This document shows positions 58,307-64,000 of a DNA stretch of 64,000 nucleotides, in pieces; position 1 is the first letter of the stretch; the number at the start of each line of letters is the position of its first letter. The DNA is from Amphibalanus amphitrite (Eukaryota; Arthropoda; Thecostraca; Balanomorpha; Balanidae), in contig NW_024881791.1 of the NCBI RefSeq assembly GCF_019059575.1, forward strand, positions 434,001-498,000, read 5' to 3'. The position numbers and the translations under genes are program-made. The notes under the pieces were generated by a model. The model saw nothing but the letters and a program-made list of their open reading frames with translations, made no database searches and was not told the origin of the DNA.

Positions 58307-58442
58307 GTTCGATGTCTTTCGGACGACAAAGATTCTACGCCGTTTGGCCAATCACATTCCATAATTGCAGCCGAGCCGCCGTTGACCTAGAACAGGATTG
58401 GCCGGACGACGTACAATCTTCGTCGTCTGAGAGACATCGAAC
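58307..58442. repeat. inverted repeat with 47-bp arms
   Basis: GTTCGATGTCT...GGCCAATC (58307-58353) is the imperfect complement of GATTGGCC...AGACATCGAAC (58396-58442), with a spacer of about 42 bp. CCAAT motifs sit at the inner ends, as in the 54746 and 57359 hairpins. It could be a short foldback or a bidirectional promoter-like module. Confidence 0.6.
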
Positions 58443-61152
58443 GAGGGGTACATCGACTGAATATACATTGCGATTCAATATTCAGTATTATATGACCGTG
58501 ATTGCAATTTGCATTTGAGCTCAGCAGTCGAGTAAGTTGTCCCAAAAATACCAGAAGCGATATCCTATATACGGCCTTGACCAGAAGTGTTGCATGCCCT
58601 GGATGCAGAAAAACAAGATTGAGATGAGTGGATCAAGATGTATCTTTCGTGCAGATGTATCAAGCTGTACCTTTCACTTAATGTCCATGCAGGTGAGGTT
58701 CCAGTGAAATTTGAATTCGATAGGTAGCTATTTTTGTTTTTTGCTTTGATACTTGTGGTAAGGAAACATGATTATGGTTGCATGAACCGCCCACTACTCT
58801 TGCTGTCTTGTCTCGGGTTTGATATCCGATCACCATTCTTAAATAGCTCACCCCATATGGAAATCAGGTTTCAGGAGGCCACTAGGCCTGTGGGGCCTGG
58901 TCTCAATGAGCTCCCAGTGCTAAGGACAGTCAGGCTTATATGTTGGGTAAGGTCAGGTTCAGGTAGGCCAGTATGCAATTGCACTCTGCAAAACATGGCA
59001 ATTTTGACAAGATCTCGTCTGTGCTGGCTTGTCCGGCTGGTGAGGCTTTGGTGTGGCGTGGATTTAGCTTGGTGCAGTGAGGATTTTGTGTAGCGCGGTG
59101 CAGATTTGGCCTGGTGTGGTCAGGTGGTGGGGGATGTAGTGTAGTGCATTTTAAATGTGGCTTGGTGATGGACATGATGGACCCAACAAAATGGATGGCC
59201 AAAATTGAAAAAAGCATTAATGGAGCTTTAACATGCAATTTAGTGTGCTCTGACCAGGTGTGCGGTGGTCAGAACGGACTGTGCCAGTGCTGGTGCCTGG
59301 TGGTCCCACCAATCACGGGGGTCATCTCCTGTACTTGTGACCCAGGGGGTCTAGTCAAAACCTTACCTATTTCTGCTAACCTAAGCCTTTTTCTTACAAA
59401 TTAGGTAAAAATGTGATTATGGTATAATGATAAAATGATTCAAAAGTCTTCATTTCACTCATATATTAAACCTGGCCCTTTTTCAGGCGCAAGCTTTGGA
59501 TGAACTTCTGCTTCTGCGGTCGGCATTCTTACAGGAGAACCCAAGATTCACTGTACCTGTATGCATTTCAAAACTGAATAATTGATAGCAACAAGTCAAT
59601 ATTTGAAGTTGCAGCCAAATGCTGTGCCTTCTGTGGGGTGCAGTTATTTTTTTACATCTTAGTTTTTGTTTACGCGTTTTTAGACGTTTCTCGGCGCACT
59701 GTTGTTGAAGTTATACAGGCCTATTTTACAGCTATTTTTGATTCACAAAACTGCTGCAATTTTTATAACTTTTTTTAGCATGTAAGCATTTTGAAGGAAC
59801 TGGAATGCATTAAAAGATTTTTAATCTTAAATCTTGAATGCCAATATAATAACAATGTGAATCGAGCCACGCTCGTAGCGAAATATTACGAATCTAATGA
59901 TAATAACAGTAACCGGCAGAAAATATGTAGTTATCGTGATTGTATAAGATAATACTATATGTTCCGCGTGAAATTGACAGGAGACACCACAAGAATAATA
60001 GCCTAAACAAATGTTGAAATAACTGAAAGCTCATAATACCCGATTAGCACTGCTAACGCTGACCATTTTATTCGATCATCAAATGCTTCCATAACATCTG
60101 AAGATAATGAACTTGAACCTCGAAAAGCGAGTTGTCCAGTTTCAGTCTCATTTTGTGCGGTACTGGGACACAATTATCAGTAAATCAAATAAAAATTGTC
60201 CGGGGCATCATGCTGTGATTATATGAACCAGTTAATATGTATAAAATCTAGTTATTGGCCAAACGTAACGGCCACGGAGTCACGGACCGTAGGTTGACGA
60301 CTCCGAAATTTAGCGAAATGAAGTATAGGTTCAAGCAGTTTAAATAATGCTGGTGCGTGGAGTTGAATAGTGATGTAAATGCGGCCACAGTCTACAACCA
60401 CGATAACAAATATCGATTGCGCTTAGCTCAACCAGAGCCATGCTCGTTCTTGCTCATGAAGCAGTGCATCCCTATAAAATGAAAAGTCTGAACGAATGCA
60501 TTCAGGTTCCTACCTCTGAATCACCTTATATTGAGATCCGTTTCTTCACGGGAACACAAAACGCGGCCCATCAATTCGTCAGTACTAAGGCAACAACGTC
60601 TGACAAGTGACAACGCATCAAATGGCCCACTTCTGACACTATCTACCAATACGGTAACGGCAATAAAATTGCATTGCAAAATGCAAATAAAATTGCACGA
60701 TTTCCAAGCGCAGTTTGAAACGAAGTGCGACCAGCTAGTGTCATTTTCACAACCAAGTGCGACCAGTTAGTGTCTCGAGACACATTACAACTGCATAGGT
60801 ACCGCAGCTTGTGTGCGACCAGCGTTCTGTCAGCGTACGACGCATAAAGCAAACTGCTCAAACAACTGCGGTCCCGAACAACACAACACAGAGCTCCGAA
60901 ACGAATGGTTTACAAAAATCTACGACTGACTACATCGAAACAGTACGTTCATCGGGACTAGTCACATGACTCGCTCAACCCAGCTGGGTTATGGGTACTA
61001 ATTGCGCTTCAAATTGACCTCTGACAGCCATTTACTTACGCCAGTTTGATGCATAAAACTGTACATTGAAACTCAAGCGGCAGCACATAGGTCTCCATCA
61101 AGGTGGTTATATACAACAGAGCACCACGCTAAAACGAGCGCGAGCCGCACTG
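58443..61152. other. no gene seen
   Basis: AT-rich single-copy-looking sequence. Small ORFs (60-119 codons) have no recognisable domain. There is a run of GTGTGG/GGTGTGGT variants at about 59040-59160. Confidence 0.45.
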
Positions 61153-61431
61153 TCACACTGAAAGAACACTGAGCCGCGAGTCGTGACAGTCGCACTGCGT
61201 CATATGCACGCAGATGTCGCACTCACGGCACCGTTGCTGGCACTGCGCTGCGGGTGGACACGCGCGGTGCAGTAGCTCCACGGTGTGCGGCTCACCGGAG
61301 GGATTACCAGTCTCCGACCGGACAGTCCAGCCGGGAAATGCGGTGTCTTCAACCATGACCGCCGTCCCCGTCTCCGCGGAGTGCCGCACGGCGGCGACGC
61401 GGCGGCGTCGGATCTTGAGCTAGTGGACACT
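61153..61431 (-). other. GC-rich ORF with a cysteine/histidine cluster, possible exon or transposase remnant
   Basis: The minus-strand frame contains QCQQRCRECDICVHMTQCDC, a cysteine pattern that recalls SWIM-like zinc-binding segments of some transposase-derived arthropod proteins (from memory, weak). The GC content here is exon-like against AT-rich flanks. No splice context or continuing domain was found. It may be a remnant or chance. Confidence 0.2.
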
Positions 61432-62748
61432 TGTACTCCTGCCAGAGCTACCAGCTTCAGCCCTTCAGCATCCTGTCACCAGCAAACTCCAGCAGAGCTC
61501 CAATGCAACTGGGAAAATAAAATTTATGCTGTTAAGCTAAATCATGCAAAACATATCCTTGCACAGGATTCTCTTGCGCAGTTCAGCAAAATTTTCTGTG
61601 ATATCCATGGCCGTGACAAGAGGACTTTATGCCATTGTAAAAAACATAGGTTCATTGGTTCTCATTTACCCACATCGAGCTTCTATAGGTACCATTCATT
61701 TGTATATCATGAAGTATGTTAACTACACAATATTTATGCAATAGACTGACATGAAGTATGTAGGAATGGCAAGAGAGATGGGTAAATAAGCCAAATAGGT
61801 TGCAGGATTTATTGGCACCAAACAGGTCAGAAAGTAGAAGTTCAAACAATCTTACAAACTACACCAGAGAAAGTCTTTGAATTAGGTACAAAATTATGCC
61901 ACAGAAATAAAAGCAATGCAGTTTTGTAGAGCATTTCCCAAAAGATAATTGTGATTCAGCCTTGCTCCCATTCTGAGATTGAATAAATACAAATTATGGG
62001 GTGAAGGTTACTAAGAAGTTTTTTTTTTAAAGAAAACAGCTTCAATCCATGTTTGCCTGATTTCAAACTCAAGGCAACATATCATAGCTTTGACAGCATG
62101 AAATTACATTATTGAGGTTACAATTTTCATAATCTTGTCACAAACAGTGCACTTTAATATGGATAACTAACACCAAATCAGCCAACCTTGTATCTTTATC
62201 TGGTGAAACTCAAGAAACCAATAAAGCAAACAATTTCTGAGCAAAACATTTAAGTATTTGACAAGCTCAAACACCATGCAGCCACTGGAGTATGATGGGG
62301 TCTCGTAACTTGAACGTTCAGTCTGTAAGAGCATGCCTGACTTGACTTAACAGATTTGAGGCATCACAAAGACCTTTGCAGCAGCTCCTATTCTTTTTTA
62401 ACATTAACTTTAACTATCATTACCATGCTATGATGATGAGATGGCTGGTTTCGGGAGCATGAAAAGTAGCAGCCCTTCTTTCATTCTATTTCCTTGTTTT
62501 CACATGCTGCAAAAAAATAATAGGTAATAATAGGTAAAAAATAATAGGTATCATAATTGCTTCACTTCTTCCTTATATTTCAAGTATTGCTGCTGCAATT
62601 CATCACATCTCCTTAATAAACCATTGCCCTATGGCCGCTAAAGTAAATAAGTGGAATGCGTCAGAAATGGGAGAGCACAAAGCAAAGCTTTCAATAATGG
62701 CCACCAGGTGGCAGCAAGGGCGTTACTGCCGATCCATTTGCTGTCACG
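61432..62748. other. no gene seen
   Basis: AT-rich, no recognisable ORF, element end or RNA gene. Confidence 0.45.
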
Positions 62749-62893
62749 GCCGGGGCCGGGTATCACGGAGCGCTGCCTACGCTGCTGGCGCTTTTGATTT
62801 CATACTTGCTGCACACTACCATACTGTTGGAGATATAGGGGTAGTGTGTGACAAGTATGAAATCAAGGCAGCGCTCCGTGGAACACGGCCCGG
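62749..62893. repeat. long hairpin with 15-nt insertion in one arm
   Basis: The left arm CACGGAGCGCTGCCT...TTGATTTCATACTTG...CACACTAC and the right arm GTAGTGTG...CAAGTATGAAATCAAGGCAGCGCTCCGTG pair over about 50 bp with a 20-nt loop (62821-62840). The left arm has about 15 extra bases. The outer stem continues as GGGCCGTG-like sequence. Function unknown. 62894-64000 has no recognisable gene. Confidence 0.65.
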
Positions 62894-64000
62894 GCTGCGT
62901 CCGTCACCCAATTCCCGGCAGTTATCGCGCCTCAGGCTGATGTGCAACTGGCTGCTGCTGATGTCCAGCTGCTGGCAGACCAGCTTCAGGCTCATGCCGC
63001 CATGCCATCAAATGAACCCAAAGCTTTCAATCATTTGATAGAAAACTACCAAATGAACCCTTCCGTAACTCGACTCTTACTCAGAGCAAGAGTCACATCG
63101 CAAGGTCAGGTCACTGCCGAGGCGAGAGCCGATACCAGAGGCACGCATTCATCCAATATTCTCGCTTCTTACGTCAGAAAGGAACCTATGCGAACAGAAA
63201 TGGCGAAAAATAGGTGTGCGGATAATTTCGTTACACCCTGTAGGAGTTCCTTTAACCATGCCCGTATCCTGTAACCAGCTGCACACAGAACTCGTTCGTT
63301 TCTATTCATGTCAATGAACTCATGACTTATGAGCGTCACTGCGCGATGGCGAATACAGCACATGGCTTTTGAAGCAGTGTATGATGGTCAACAGCGGTGT
63401 ATTGAACTGACATCGAAACATAGCAGAGTTCTAGCTAAACCACTTCGACAAGGCAAGCTCCAAAACTCAAAAGCATTCAATACCACCGATTACCAAATAA
63501 CATACAGCTTTCAAGCAATGCACTGTGCACGAGCATACACATGTAGCTCTCCAATGCACCATTCACAAATGTAGGCATGTACAATAAACATGAGACGGTA
63601 AAGCTCAGTCTGCTAATGCTAACGTCCCAGAGCGCACACATCCCCGCCACCTGCATGAGCGATTTCTGCAGGCTACAGACGAGACACACAGAACGGAATA
63701 TGTCTGAAAGAACAGGTACGTAACCTAAACCGGCATCGATTTGCACCCTAAGAAACGAGTAAGTCTTGATCAGACCAATCATACGCCCGACATGGATATG
63801 ATCCCTCATGATAGGGAGCGACTGAGTGCATTCAGCGGGAGGGAGCTGGGACTTCCCTTTAAGGAACGCTGGTGTTATGACACGTACATCACGACAGGCT
63901 AACAGATCTTGGACATTGAACCTTAGTGCTGATATTGACAGCACCACCAAATAGCCCCGCAGTGGTGCAACACACCCCCCTTCAGTGTTGCACTCCTCAT

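Noticed and set aside
63477-63950. A 157-aa minus-strand ORF as a gene
   Set aside because: No domain, no splice or promoter context, and composition like the flanking noncoding DNA. I could not support it.

Overview
This is animal nuclear DNA. It has spliced genes with GT-AG introns, a Ty3-type LTR retrotransposon, a CR1-like non-LTR retrotransposon and a very dense load of short inverted-repeat DNA transposons. The GC-rich exons sit in AT-richer intergenic DNA. An arthropod, perhaps a crustacean, fits the gene content and repeat load, but the sequence does not settle the species.

Layout. 1-17,700 is almost wall-to-wall mobile elements: TTAA-flanked elements, hAT-like elements with 8-bp target duplications, TA-flanked MITEs, a CR1-like reverse transcriptase broken by two insertions, and elements with CCCAG...CTGGG ends. 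20,670-24,624 (+) is a complete 8-exon PRPF4 gene (U4/U6 snRNP protein Prp4, about 510 aa). 25,466-26,764 (-) is an intronless ORF with an RIIa docking domain and an IQ motif, like sperm protein SPA17; it converges on PRPF4. 27,479-49,039 (-) is an 11-exon gene for an AidB/ACDH-11-type acyl-CoA dehydrogenase; the exons join in frame to about 625 aa. Its 12.2-kb intron 7 holds five transposons nested one inside another. Its 4.3-kb intron 5 holds an intronless glycine N-acyltransferase-like gene on the opposite strand (43,464-44,336). 49,300-53,900 is a second transposon cluster. 54,600-57,500 is a long foldback region. 57,500-64,000 has no gene I can recognise, only hairpins and one weak cysteine-rich ORF.

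The host genes are a mixed neighbourhood (splicing, cilium or sperm signalling, fatty acyl metabolism). The acyl-CoA dehydrogenase and the N-acyltransferase nested in it may both use acyl-CoA substrates, but a functional link is only inference.

The most interesting structure is in the transposons. (1) At least ten TTAA-flanked elements carry a terminal G-run/palindrome/C-run hairpin. Its inner stem changes from copy to copy while staying self-complementary, and several also carry arrays of AGGTCA nuclear-receptor half-sites. (2) Three different element types share CCCAG...CTGGG ends and 2-bp target duplications, but each has its own subterminal iterons. (3) Reading frames and undamaged sister copies supply natural empty sites that prove several insertions to the base.
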